A stretch of DNA of 64,000 nucleotides from Paraburkholderia azotifigens. Its GTDB lineage: Bacteria; Pseudomonadota; Gammaproteobacteria; Burkholderiales; Burkholderiaceae. Position numbers and translations under genes: made by a program. The notes beneath the pieces were generated by a model. It searched no databases. It was not told the DNA's origin and saw only the letters and a list, made by a program, of their open reading frames with translations. The stretch is taken from positions 2,790,001 to 2,854,000 of the forward strand of contig NZ_VOQS01000003.1 of NCBI RefSeq assembly GCF_007995085.1, in the 5' to 3' direction. Of this stretch, positions 54,697-63,850 are shown piece after piece; the stretch's first letter is position 1; each line of letters begins with the position of its first letter.

Positions 54697-55489
54697 TGGG
54701 CAACGTGGCGTCAAACTATTGTTTTTATTTTGGTTGGCATGCTCAAGTCTGGTAGCTTCCGCCGCCGGAGAATCCCAGGTGTCCGCGACCGCCGATGCGA
54801 CTCCGGATTGCCGTTTAATCGACAGTCAGGATTGGCCATCACATCAATATCAGGGACCTTGCCTGAAGGGCTTGAGCGACGGTGCGGGCGTAGTACGCTT
54901 CGCCAATGGCGACGAACTGCGAGGCCAGTTTAAACAGGGACAACTGGTCGGAGACAAAGGCGAAATTCACTATGCTAACGGCGATCGCTATGCGGGCGGA
55001 ATAAAGGCCGGCTTGCCTGACGGAGAAGGGATTTACACTTGGCGCAACGGCGACACGTATAAAGGTCTGTTTGAGAGTGGCAAGAAAGTTGGGACGGGGC
55101 AGTACACGGAGGCTCAATCAGGTCGACAGTTTCAAGCTCGGTACCAGAATGATTTTCTGCAGGAACTGAATCAGGCATCAACATCTGCGCTCGCAACCCC
55201 AGCGCAGGAAGACAACACACTTCCAGAGGCATTTCGCCGAACCCTTAAGCCGGGCGATCAGACAAATTTGGGGCTGGTCATCGAAATCAAGCGCAAAGAC
55301 GGCCTGGTCCTGGTACAAGCGGAGGAAACCGGTTTGTTTGGCATTCCCCGTTACAATTACCAGCAGCAGCGCTCGGGCGTCGATTATGCCCTCGCGCCGC
55401 AGGTTGCCCAGAGGTGGGTCAAGCTATCGGAAATTTTTCCGCCGACATCACGTGTTCGGCCCGAGCAGAACAGCATGCCCTATCGGTAA
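54653..55489 (+). CDS. Periplasmic MORN-repeat protein
   Basis: After a signal sequence (VKLLFLFWLACSSLVASAA, ending about residue 38 from the 54653 start) the protein has at least four MORN repeats: YQGPCLKGLSDGAGVVRFAN, GDELRGQFKQGQLVGDKGEI, GDRYAGGIKAGLPDGEGIYT and GDTYKGLFESGKKVGTGQYT. The C-terminal 110 residues are not recognised. The frame begins inside the CsgG-like gene (about 44 bp overlap), so translation is coupled and function is probably shared. Start may be 54653, 54659 or 54665. MORN repeats usually bind lipid or protein. Confidence 0.8.
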   Translation: MWMLMLRSGKISRIDGQRGVKLLFLFWLACSSLVASAAGESQVSATADATPDCRLIDSQDWPSHQYQGPCLKGLSDGAGVVRFANGDELRGQFKQGQLVGDKGEIHYANGDRYAGGIKAGLPDGEGIYTWRNGDTYKGLFESGKKVGTGQYTEAQSGRQFQARYQNDFLQELNQASTSALATPAQEDNTLPEAFRRTLKPGDQTNLGLVIEIKRKDGLVLVQAEETGLFGIPRYNYQQQRSGVDYALAPQVAQRWVKLSEIFPPTSRVRPEQNSMPYR

Positions 55490-55800
55490 TCGGCGGTTGA
55501 CGGCGATAGCCTTTGGGGTGCGGAAAAGTCACAAATGCTCCGTGGCCTCATTACGCCGATCATCCCCGGCTCGATTACGCCGATCCGTGACAGGACATGG
55601 CAACTCGTCCAGACGCCAACGGGCAGGCGTCCTACAACCCTAAACACAAGCGGCCTCTCGTCTACACGATTGCACAGACATTCGAGCGTCGGGATGGCGC
55701 TTAGCTACAGCCCTTCCCGCTCTGCCCGTTCAACGCACGGGCGTCAGACGGGAATGGCAAAGCCACGAATCCACTCTCCATCTCAACGAAACTCTGATCG
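55490..55800. other. Gap with no gene seen
   Basis: Short open frames overlap on the plus strand without motifs. It separates the MORN gene from the REC remnant. Confidence 0.4.
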
Positions 55801-56073
55801 ATGCAGCCCAAGAAATGGCGGCTACGGCAGCCGCCAAGGATTGTCGTTGTTACGAGATCTTCGAAACCGAGCGTTGCCAGTCAATATTTTGCGGCGGGCG
55901 CCTCGGGCTTTGCCGTCAAGACCAGCCCTGCGCACGAACTGCTTGCTGCTATTCGAAGGGTCGCGACAGGTGGCGTGTACGTGAATCTCACGGCATCTGA
56001 AGACCCGATACTTGATGCGACGGCGGCTGGGAGTGGCTTACCACACGAGCGACTAGGGGGCCAAACAAGGTAA
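55801..56073 (+). pseudogene. Truncated response-regulator receiver domain
   Basis: The frame reads PPRIVVVTRSSKPSVASQYF, then AAGASGFAVKTSPAHELLAA and IRRVATGGVYV. This is the second half of a receiver domain, with the conserved Thr and Lys (VVVT and FAVKT) in place. The N-terminal half with the phosphoacceptor Asp and any DNA-binding domain are missing. It lies next to the integrase gene and is probably cut by recombination. Confidence 0.6.
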
Positions 56074-56144
56074 GCGCAAATTCCTATCATAAGCGGCGAA
56101 GTTATGAAAACTGATGGGCTTATGTGGACGTCCGCATAAACGGC

Positions 56145-57824
56145 CTACAGCTTGAGGTCCCGTGCGGCAAACGCCTGGTCGAACTGCCGTGCGCGCTGCA
56201 CTTCGTCGCTGTGCAGATAGGTCGACGTCGTCGAGATCGACGCATGCCGCAGATTGTCGCGCACCATGACCAGTTCGGCGCCCCGCGCGAGTGCGTGGGA
56301 GGCGTGCGTGTGGCGCATCCAATGCGGGCTCGCGCGGCGCAGCTTCTCGGCCGTCCCGGGCCGCTCGTCCTGGATCGCGTCGGCCACCAGCACAAAGAAC
56401 CGTCTCAGCACGCGCCAGAGCCGCGTGCTCTCAATGCGTGCGCCGTCCTCGTCGAGGTTTGCGACAAGCGGCGTTGCCGGGTTCCAGCGCGCAGGCGTGA
56501 CCGGCAGGCCCCGCTGCACGAGGTACTGGTCGAGCGCCGTCCGCGCAAGCGGCGGCAACGCCACCTTGCCGCGCTTGCCACCCTTGCCGAGCACGTGCAG
56601 CCAGTGATCACCGTGCTCATCCCGACGGATGTCGGCGAGCGTCGCGCCAACCAGCTCGCTGGCGCGCAGGCCCGTCGCATAGCCGAAGTCCAGCAGAAAC
56701 CGAACGCGTTGCGCGGCCGGCACACCCCAGCCATAGGACCATTCGAGGCCGTCGGCAATGGTGCGGATCAGCAGCCACTCGCCCTCGGAGAAACCGCGCG
56801 ACGCGTCCAGGCCCGCGCGCGGTGCGTGGCTCTTGACCTTGACGCCGGCGAACGGATTCGCCAGCACGTAGCGCTGCTCGACCAGCCAGCGAAATAGCGC
56901 CGACAGGACATTCAGTGCGTACGCCGCTGATCTGGGCGAGAGCGCGCCGATGAACGGTCGCCATTCGACACTGTGCCGTGGCCGCGACGGCCCGACCCAG
57001 CGCTCGCGCGGCGTGGGCCGGCGCAGGAAGGCCCGGTACGCGATCGCGTCGTCAGTGGTGAGCGACGACAGCGCCCGGCCTCGCTCGATGATCGCCCACA
57101 GGATCAGGCGCTCTGCTTCCTTGCGGTAGGCGCGCTGCGTGGTGGCCGATTCATGCAGCGACAGCCAGGACTGGATCGCCTCGTAGTCGTTGGATGCATT
57201 CAGCAGGCAGGCGGCCCGCGGCGCGCGGAACTGTCCATGCGAGCCGTCGACTTCGTGCGGCACGCGCAACTGCTCCCACGGCACGACGTCCCCGGCCGGT
57301 GCCGCGACGATCAACGCCCGGGCCCGTTCGGTCAGTGCTGGATGGGCGGCAAAAAACGCCTCCACGCGACGCGCGCCAGCGACGCCGAGTCCGTCGATCG
57401 CGATCCACCAGCGGCGCCGGCGCGGAATCCGCACGGTCAGATCGGCCAGCGTCCGAATGCCATGCGCCTGCAGGGCGGCCACCACGCGCAGTGGCAACCA
57501 CCGATCGATCTCGTCAGCAACATGCGGAACCGGTGCTGGCAGGCTGCGCAGCAACTCGATCGTGCGCGCGACGGTGTCGGCCGACGCAGTGGATCGCTCG
57601 CCGAATGTTGCGGCCAGGTCGGCTCGGTGACGGCTCGTCGCGAACGCGACCAGGGTGCGCCGAATGCCGCCGAGCACGCCGCGCGCGGATGCCCCGGGCG
57701 CCTTGCGGTCGCCCAGATAGCGCGCGACGGCCGCGCGAGCGTCGAGCCCGGAATACCAGGCGCGCAGCGCAGCCAGTTCGGCGTCGCCGGGGAAGGCGAT
57801 GGGGTCAGTCTCACGCGTTTTCAT
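56145..57824 (-). CDS. Tyrosine recombinase with DUF3701-type N-terminus
   Basis: This site-specific recombinase (559 residues) has an N-terminal helical domain of the DUF3701 type (about 1-200), a SAM-like core-binding domain, then the catalytic domain: Arg in GLRASEL, HWMRHTHAS (His-x-x-Arg), LRHASISTTSTYLH with the second His, and the Tyr near STYLHS. The full catalytic set is present, so it is probably active. No tRNA or att site was seen beside it. It could mobilise the neighbouring block. Confidence 0.9.
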   Translation of the reverse strand: MKTRETDPIAFPGDAELAALRAWYSGLDARAAVARYLGDRKAPGASARGVLGGIRRTLVAFATSRHRADLAATFGERSTASADTVARTIELLRSLPAPVPHVADEIDRWLPLRVVAALQAHGIRTLADLTVRIPRRRRWWIAIDGLGVAGARRVEAFFAAHPALTERARALIVAAPAGDVVPWEQLRVPHEVDGSHGQFRAPRAACLLNASNDYEAIQSWLSLHESATTQRAYRKEAERLILWAIIERGRALSSLTTDDAIAYRAFLRRPTPRERWVGPSRPRHSVEWRPFIGALSPRSAAYALNVLSALFRWLVEQRYVLANPFAGVKVKSHAPRAGLDASRGFSEGEWLLIRTIADGLEWSYGWGVPAAQRVRFLLDFGYATGLRASELVGATLADIRRDEHGDHWLHVLGKGGKRGKVALPPLARTALDQYLVQRGLPVTPARWNPATPLVANLDEDGARIESTRLWRVLRRFFVLVADAIQDERPGTAEKLRRASPHWMRHTHASHALARGAELVMVRDNLRHASISTTSTYLHSDEVQRARQFDQAFAARDLKL

Positions 57825-58273
57825 GATCGCCAGTTTAGATCAAAATCAGTAACGGACTGATAATGTTGTTTATCACGCTGGCCTTGTTTTTCTGCAACGC
57901 AGCTGCCGCGTGCGACTCCGAATGACTGTTGCGGAGCGACGCGAGAGGCTCAGTACGACCCCACAAGGGACGGTCGAGCCGCTTGATACCGGACATTCAG
58001 GCGGATGACGTGAGCATCGAGCGAGGGGCGGCGCGCATTTCAGGTTATTTCAGCTACAGCCTAAATTTTCTTTTCCGCTTGCCGATGTAATAGGTGCATG
58101 GTGCGGGGCAGCGGCGAGTACGCCGGACGAGGCTTGAGACAGAAAAGAATTCGAGAGTAAAGCAAACGCTGGAACCTATCTCCCCCGGGTGGCACTGAAT
58201 TGCGCCGCTCCTCAGTCCCGCTTCGCATAAATCCGGATGCAAATCCGTGAATCCCTTTCCGTAGGAAAAGACC
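57825..58273. other. Gap between integrase and lipoprotein genes
   Basis: No gene seen. The stretch presumably holds promoters for both divergent genes. Confidence 0.4.
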
Positions 58274-58573
58274 TTGAAGAAACTGAATGTGACGGGCCTT
58301 GCAACTGTCGTCGGCGCCCTCGCTAGCCTCGCCGGATGCGCGATTGTCCCCTCGGACCCAGCCGTGCTTTCGCAGATGAGTGGCAGCTACAGCGTAGTTG
58401 ACCAGTTTTCCTACCCGAACACACACTCGACGCGTATCGACATCAGGTTCCTGCCCGTCGACGAACATGGCAAGACTTCTGCGCTCGTTAAGATGTACGA
58501 CGGGGACAAACTGCGGCTGTATCAGCTCGACGACTGCGGTTACCCAGGTGACAACGCCGCGCGTCACCTATCG
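58274..58573 (+). pseudogene. Lipoprotein gene, 5' part, interrupted by IS21
   Basis: Starting at a TTG, 100 codons encode a lipoprotein signal (lipobox SLAGC near 18-22) and an unrecognised mature domain (SYSVVDQFSYPNTHSTRIDI). The frame reads into the IS21 end and acquires about 40 foreign residues. Joining it to 61172 restores the original frame exactly (182 residues). Confidence 0.85.
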
Positions 58574-58755
58574 TGCGTATTTCACACCAAGCTGGACAGT
58601 GATTTCGCGGCAAGCTGGACAGGCATTTCACGCGAAGGTGGACACGGATTTCACGGCAAGCTGGACAGCGATTTCACACGAAGCTGGACAGTAACGCTCT
58701 GATGTAGCGACGCGGGTCAACCGTGGCACGCTCGACGATTTCGTCGAGAGGCCAC

Positions 58756-60294
58756 ATGGCATATCCAACGTTGACCATGCGTAAAATTCGTGAAGTGCTG
58801 CGCCTGCATTTCGACTGCGGGTTTAAGCAGCGTGAGATTGCCCGGGCAGTCGGTGCCTCTCCAACGACAGTCGGACAGTATGTGCGGCGCATGGAGCGCG
58901 CAGGGCTTACCTGGGCGGTGTCGGCGACGCTGTCCGACGATGAACTCGAAGCGCTGCTGTACCCGCCGCCACCACAGGTCGAGGGGCAGCGGCCCGAACC
59001 CCACTGGCCCACCGTCCGTCGCGAGCTCTCGCGCAAGGGCGTCACGCTGGATCTGCTGTGGAACGAGTACAAGGCCGAGCATCCGGACGGCTATGCGTAC
59101 ACGTGGTTCTGCACGCACTACAGCCAGTGGGCCAGCTCGTTGCCCCTGACATTGCGCCAGACGCACGCTCCGGGCGAGAAGCTGTTCGTCGACTACTCCG
59201 GCGACAGGGTCGCAATCATCGATGCGGCGACGGGCGAGATCCGTGAGGCGGAGCTCTTCGTCGCAGTGCTCGGCGCGTCGAACTACACGTACGCCGAAGC
59301 GACCTGGACGCAGCAGTTGCCGGACTGGATCGGCTCGCACGTGCGTGCGTTCGAATTCATCGGTGGCTGTCCTGAGATTGTCGTGCCGGATAACCTTAAG
59401 TCAGGCGTACACAAGCCCAGCTTCTATGATCCGCTGATCAATCGCACCTACGCAGCAATGGCCGCGCATTATTGCGTCACTGTCCTCCCGGCTCGCAGCG
59501 GGAAGCCCCGCGACAAGGCAAAGGTTGAACAGGGCGTACTCCTGGTCCAGCGCTGGATTCTCGCCCGGCTGCGCAAGCAGCGCTTCTTCAGTCTGGCCGA
59601 GGCGAACCGGGCAATCGCCGGATTGCTCGCCAGCCTGAACAACAAGGCCTTCAAGAAGCTGCCGGGTTCGCGCCGCAGCGCCTTCGAGGAACTTGACCGT
59701 CCGGCGCTCAAGGCGTTGCCTGTGCTGCCGTACCAGTACGCCGACTGGAAGGTCGCCCGCGTCGGCATCGACTATCACGTCGAACTGACTGGTCATTACT
59801 ACTCGGTCCCACATCGCTTTGCGCGCGAACAGGTTGACCTTCGTTACACCACATCGACGGTCGAGATCTTCCATCGCGGCAAGCGTATCGCCGCGCACGC
59901 AAAGAGCGACCGGCGCGGCGCCCATACCACGCTCAATGAACACATGCCCGCTAACCATCAGGCCGTCACTGGCTGGGACCCACAGCGCCTGCGCAACTGG
60001 GCGGACAGCATCGGCCCATACACCGCCGCAGTCATCGAGCATCTGCTGGGCGGTCGCCAGCATCCGCAGCAGGCCTATCGCACCTGTCTTGGTGTGCTTC
60101 GGCTCGCAAAGGACTATGGCAACGAGCGACTTGAGGTGGCCTGCTGCCGCGCCATCGATCTCAAAGCGCCGGGGTACAAGTTCATCGCCTCAACGCTGAA
60201 GAACGGTCTGGATCAGCAACCCTCGCCGACATCTGCACAGGCCGACTTACCGCTTACGCACGCCAACGTGCGTGGGCCCAACTACTACCATTGA
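58756..60294 (+). CDS. istA: IS21 transposase IstA
   Basis: The 512-residue enzyme has an N-terminal HTH (MRKIREVLRLHF, REIARAVGASPTTVGQYVRR) and an RVE integrase core: Asp in FVDYSGD, Asp in PDNLKSG and Glu in KVEQGVLLVQRW. The start at 58756 is chosen over an open frame from 58723 because the sequence MAYPTLTMRKI is a typical start. IstB follows 9 nt later. Confidence 0.93.
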   Translation: MAYPTLTMRKIREVLRLHFDCGFKQREIARAVGASPTTVGQYVRRMERAGLTWAVSATLSDDELEALLYPPPPQVEGQRPEPHWPTVRRELSRKGVTLDLLWNEYKAEHPDGYAYTWFCTHYSQWASSLPLTLRQTHAPGEKLFVDYSGDRVAIIDAATGEIREAELFVAVLGASNYTYAEATWTQQLPDWIGSHVRAFEFIGGCPEIVVPDNLKSGVHKPSFYDPLINRTYAAMAAHYCVTVLPARSGKPRDKAKVEQGVLLVQRWILARLRKQRFFSLAEANRAIAGLLASLNNKAFKKLPGSRRSAFEELDRPALKALPVLPYQYADWKVARVGIDYHVELTGHYYSVPHRFAREQVDLRYTTSTVEIFHRGKRIAAHAKSDRRGAHTTLNEHMPANHQAVTGWDPQRLRNWADSIGPYTAAVIEHLLGGRQHPQQAYRTCLGVLRLAKDYGNERLEVACCRAIDLKAPGYKFIASTLKNGLDQQPSPTSAQADLPLTHANVRGPNYYH

Positions 60295-60303
60295 AGGAGA
60301 AAT

Positions 60304-61062
60304 ATGCTCAGACATCCGACCATCGAGAAGCTGCACGAGCTACGCCTGAGCGGCATGGCCGCCGCGCTCACCGAGCAGCAGGGACTCGCCGACATCGAAG
60401 CAATGAGCTTCGAGGAACGACTGGGTCTGCTTGTTGAGCGAGAGTCCAGCGTGCGCGAATCACGGCAGACGACGGCGCGGCTACGCCGCGCAAAACTGAA
60501 GTTCCCCGATGCCGTGCCCGAGGACATCGACTACCGCTCGGCACGGGGACTCGACCGCAGTCTCATCGGCCAGCTGCTGACGTGCAACTGGATTCGCGAG
60601 CGCAACAGCACGGTGATCATAGGCGCCACCGGTCTTGGCAAGACCTGGCTGTCTTGTGCACTGGCCAACCAGGCATGCCGTCAGGGCTTCTCAACGCTGT
60701 ATCTGAAAATGCCCCGGTTGAACGAGGATCTTGCCATTGCCCACGGTAGTGGCCGCTACGCACGCCTGCTGGCGCAGTGGGCAAAGACGGACGTCCTGCT
60801 GATGGATGACTTCGCGATGGCGCCCATGAGCGACGGCGCCGTGCGCGACCTGCTGGAGATTCTTGATGATCGTCACGGCCACCGTTCGACGCTTGTGACA
60901 AGTCAGATTCCAATTGAGAACTGGCACGCGGTACTCGGGGATCCGACGCTCGCCGACGCCATTCTCGATCGACTCGTGCACAACACCTATCGCGTCAATC
61001 TCAGCGGCGAGTCGATGCGCAAACACAAAAAGAGTTTGACCGACAAACCCCGATCAGAGTAA
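60304..61062 (+). CDS. istB: IS21 helper ATPase IstB
   Basis: The 252-residue AAA+ protein has Walker A GATGLGKTWL (about 105-114), Walker B VLLMDDFAM and an arginine-finger region near the end. It assists IstA by selecting target DNA. Frame intact and 9 nt after istA. Confidence 0.95.
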   Translation: MLRHPTIEKLHELRLSGMAAALTEQQGLADIEAMSFEERLGLLVERESSVRESRQTTARLRRAKLKFPDAVPEDIDYRSARGLDRSLIGQLLTCNWIRERNSTVIIGATGLGKTWLSCALANQACRQGFSTLYLKMPRLNEDLAIAHGSGRYARLLAQWAKTDVLLMDDFAMAPMSDGAVRDLLEILDDRHGHRSTLVTSQIPIENWHAVLGDPTLADAILDRLVHNTYRVNLSGESMRKHKKSLTDKPRSE

Positions 61063-61171
61063 AAATCGGAAACCCCGCGTCGCTGCGCTCCGACTGTCCA
61101 GCTTCGCGCGAATCAGCCGTCCACCTTCACGCGAAACGCGTGTCCAGCTTCCACGAATTACGCACCTATCG

Positions 61172-61420
61172 AACAGTGATGACCTGCACGCGTCAGAAGT
61201 CGTGCTTTGTCGGAGCTCTCGTTACCTGCAGGACCGTAGCCTGCCACATGTGACTTTCATCCACAGCCTCGACGGCCACCAGTTGGTGTTCCATCCTGAC
61301 GGTGGGCTGCTCTCGGCAATCGTGAACAAGAATCTGGTCTCTAACGAAAAGTGGGAGGCGATCGTCCACTGGGCGCCGGTGTGGTCCTCTGGGTTCATGC
61401 TGAGAAAGCTGGATCAGTAA
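61172..61420 (+). pseudogene. Lipoprotein gene, 3' part, interrupted by IS21
   Basis: This 82-codon frame continues the lipoprotein gene (NSDDLHASEVVLCRSSRYLQ, then PHVTFIHSLDGHQLVFHPDG) to a TAA at 61420, in the frame of the 5' part once the IS and one CCTATCG copy are removed. Confidence 0.85.
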
Positions 61421-61819
61421 CCACGCCGTGCTTCGACGCAGCGGTGGCCCCGGCGCGCTTTGACGTCGGACCTCGACAGCCTGCAGTCAATTGTTCAACC
61501 CCGCATCACGTGGGTCCAACCATGGGATACTGCCATCGGCAGCGGTTGAATCATTCTCGAGCGACTGCGATGTCAGACAGGCATCACCGCTCCATAAGTC
61601 CACACTGTCCTCTTTCGATTGTTGGCCAACATGCCAGATTGAAAGCGATTTAGGCACTCGCGTCGACTGTCTGGTTGTGGCCGTTATTTGCCAATCGGTG
61701 TGCAATCAACGAAATCATTTCGCGAACGTCAACACACGACCCTCCTCAGCCACTCAAGGCGGCGCCTCGGAGCGACAGCTTCCGAATGAACACCGGCCGT
61801 TAAATCTCGGTCGCGATCG
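61421..61819. other. Gap with no gene seen
   Basis: No frame with support. It separates the interrupted lipoprotein gene from the LysR gene, whose 3' end faces it. Confidence 0.4.
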
Positions 61820-62728
61820 TCATCCAGCGTTCACAAGGAAGCTCTGCACTTCGGCGGCTAACCAGCTGCGCAGGGCGCTGACCTTGGGATGGTCGCGATT
61901 ACCCGCGCGATAGACCAGATCGTAGCCGCGCTCAACCTTCAGTCGCGCGTCCGGGAACAGCGCAACAAGGCGTCCGGCTGCGATGTCATCGCCTACCAGA
62001 ACACTGCGCCCCAAAGCTACGCCTTCGCCACGAATGGCTGCCTCGATCGCCATGCTCCCATGACTGTATGCGGGTCCCCGCCCCTTGCGGCTCCTGACCA
62101 CGCCCGCATAGGCAAACCATTGTTCCCAGTTCGCCAGCATCCGGTCCTCATGCAGCAACGTGCAACGGATGAGGCTGGCTGGCTCCGGGAGCCCGCCGAC
62201 CTCATCTCGATACGCGGGACTGCAGACGGGCGTCACGGTTTCTTCGAGTATCCGTTCCGACTGGACGCGAGGATATCGACCACCACCGTAGCGCACGGCG
62301 GCATCGACCTGACCATCGTCCATGTCAACGTTGCGGTCGGTCACATCGAGGTGCACGTCGAGTTCCGGATGCATTGCCTTAAATCGGTGAAGACGCGGAG
62401 CGAGCCACTTTGTCGCAAACGAAACGCTTGTGCTGATGGTCATGCTCGCAACGCTATCGTGTCCGCGCAAACTCTCTGCTTCTCGCGTCAGTTCGCCGAG
62501 TAACCGTGCCACGGCAAAGTGAAACTCAGCGCCTGCATCGGTCAGGACGATGCGGCGCGTGAGGCGGTGAAACAGTGGAACACCGAGATGATTCTCAAGC
62601 GTCTTGATATGCCGGCTCACTGCGCCGTGCGTGACGTGCAGTTCTTCAGCAGCCAGCGTCATGCTCAACAATCGGGCTGTGGCCTCGAACGCGCGCAGGG
62701 TTTGAAGGGGCGGGAGCCTGTCGAACAT
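61820..62728 (-). CDS. LysR-family transcriptional regulator (GcvA-like)
   Basis: The 302-residue protein opens with the LysR winged helix (LPPLQTLRAFEATARLLSMT, LHVTHGAVSRHIKTLE). It continues with a substrate-binding domain (SFATKWLAPRLHRFKAMHP, FVGQ-like periplasmic-binding fold). The ATG at 62728 (MFDRLPPLQ) is preferred over a GTG at 62758, as is typical for this group. It diverges from the EamA transporter gene, so it probably regulates it. Confidence 0.9.
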   Translation of the reverse strand: MFDRLPPLQTLRAFEATARLLSMTLAAEELHVTHGAVSRHIKTLENHLGVPLFHRLTRRIVLTDAGAEFHFAVARLLGELTREAESLRGHDSVASMTISTSVSFATKWLAPRLHRFKAMHPELDVHLDVTDRNVDMDDGQVDAAVRYGGGRYPRVQSERILEETVTPVCSPAYRDEVGGLPEPASLIRCTLLHEDRMLANWEQWFAYAGVVRSRKGRGPAYSHGSMAIEAAIRGEGVALGRSVLVGDDIAAGRLVALFPDARLKVERGYDLVYRAGNRDHPKVSALRSWLAAEVQSFLVNAG

Positions 62729-62743
62729 GCTGTTCCGAGACGT

Positions 62744-62758
62744 GTGAGTTTCACTCAC
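62744..62758. promoter_or_regulatory. Small dyad between LysR and EamA genes
   Basis: GTGAGT-TTC-ACTCAC is a 6-bp inverted repeat with a 3-nt centre, close to the LysR start, and may be part of an operator. Confidence 0.35.
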
Positions 62759-62841
62759 GCATTATATGACGACAAATCGTTTGTCAGAGGGGTGTGCGCG
62801 CCCGAACATCTACCTTCGAGTTCACTATCACGAAAGCCCTA

Positions 62842-63786
62842 ATGTCGAGCCAAAGCCTGACTGATGTGCGTCCTGCCGTCATCATCGAAGATCACGCCCC
62901 GAGGGGAATAACACTGCGGAGTATCGGCTCGATGCTGATGCTCGCGGTGATGTGGGGACTGTCTATCCCGGTGACGAAACTCGGGCTCGAGAGCCTCCCG
63001 CCTCTGACGCTAACCGCAATGCGGTTTGCCATCGCAGTGCCCCTGCTTCTCGTCTTTGCCGTGGGCCAAAATCCGTTGCCGCGTCGTGCCTTCCCTCGTG
63101 TCGCCGCGCTCGGTGTACTTGGCATTGGAATTGGCCAGGTCGCGCAGACGTTCGGTGTCTCAGGCACATCGGCCTCCGTCGGCACGATCATCTCTGCGAC
63201 CATTCCTGTTTTCATCGTGTTCTTTGCCGCGCTGAGACTGAAGCAGCACGTTTCGGGCTGGCAGAAGCTGGGACTGCTTGCCGCATTCGCGGGGATCGCC
63301 CTGGTCGCCTATGCGCGCGGGCACGGCACGACGGGCTCGTCCGGAACGAGTGTGGTAGGGGCGTTGTGCGTGCTCCTGTCCGCACTTGCTATCGCGTTCT
63401 ATTACGTCTGGAGCGTTGAACTCACGACCGCCTACGGTACCGCCACGGTAGCGGCATGGAGTACGCTGTTCGGCTTTCTTGCTTTGCTGCCGTGGGCCGC
63501 CTGGGAAATGTGGCAAGTTCCTTTCCACATCACGACATCGGGCATATCAGCCGCGGCGTACCTCGGCCTGATCGTGACCGTTTCGGGCCTTTTTCTATGG
63601 CTCAACCTGCTGCGCCACGTTCCCGCACGGGTTGCCGCGAGCGTGCAGTTCCTTCAGCCGGTATTCGGCATCGCGGCTGCATCGATGATGTTTGGCGACA
63701 GGCTCGGCCCATCATTCGTGGCCGGCGTGGCGCTCGTTCTCGTCGGACTCGCATTCTCGATGACTTCGCGCCGCGGTGCGCGATAG
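62842..63786 (+). CDS. EamA/DMT-superfamily transporter
   Basis: This inner-membrane protein (314 residues) has about ten hydrophobic helices in two EamA repeats (first starting LMLAVMWGLSIPVTKLG at about 37; second around ALAIAFYYVWSVELTT). Such carriers export amino acids or metabolites; substrate unknown. The ATG at 62842 is preferred over an upstream frame to 62794. Divergent LysR gene suggests ligand-controlled expression. Confidence 0.88.
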   Translation: MSSQSLTDVRPAVIIEDHAPRGITLRSIGSMLMLAVMWGLSIPVTKLGLESLPPLTLTAMRFAIAVPLLLVFAVGQNPLPRRAFPRVAALGVLGIGIGQVAQTFGVSGTSASVGTIISATIPVFIVFFAALRLKQHVSGWQKLGLLAAFAGIALVAYARGHGTTGSSGTSVVGALCVLLSALAIAFYYVWSVELTTAYGTATVAAWSTLFGFLALLPWAAWEMWQVPFHITTSGISAAAYLGLIVTVSGLFLWLNLLRHVPARVAASVQFLQPVFGIAAASMMFGDRLGPSFVAGVALVLVGLAFSMTSRRGAR

Positions 63787-63850
63787 CCACTCTCGAAAGC
63801 CCTCCGGTCTCTATCGTCAACGGTCATTGCTCCTGTGCTGACCAGCGAAG

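Larger units (their letters stand above)
58574..61164 (+). mobile_element. IS21-family insertion sequence
   Basis: The 2591-bp element has ends TGCGTA...TACGCA and carries istA and istB. The target sequence CCTATCG is duplicated on both sides (58567-58573 and 61165-61171). Several subterminal copies of AAGCTGGACA lie at the left end (58589, 58612, 58658, 58681, and a variant at 58635) and inverted copies at the right end (61095, 61141). The duplication shows a recent insertion. Confidence 0.92.

Noticed and set aside
56145..57824. Integrase as evidence of a tRNA-integrated island
   Set aside because: No tRNA gene or matching direct repeats seen near the integrase.
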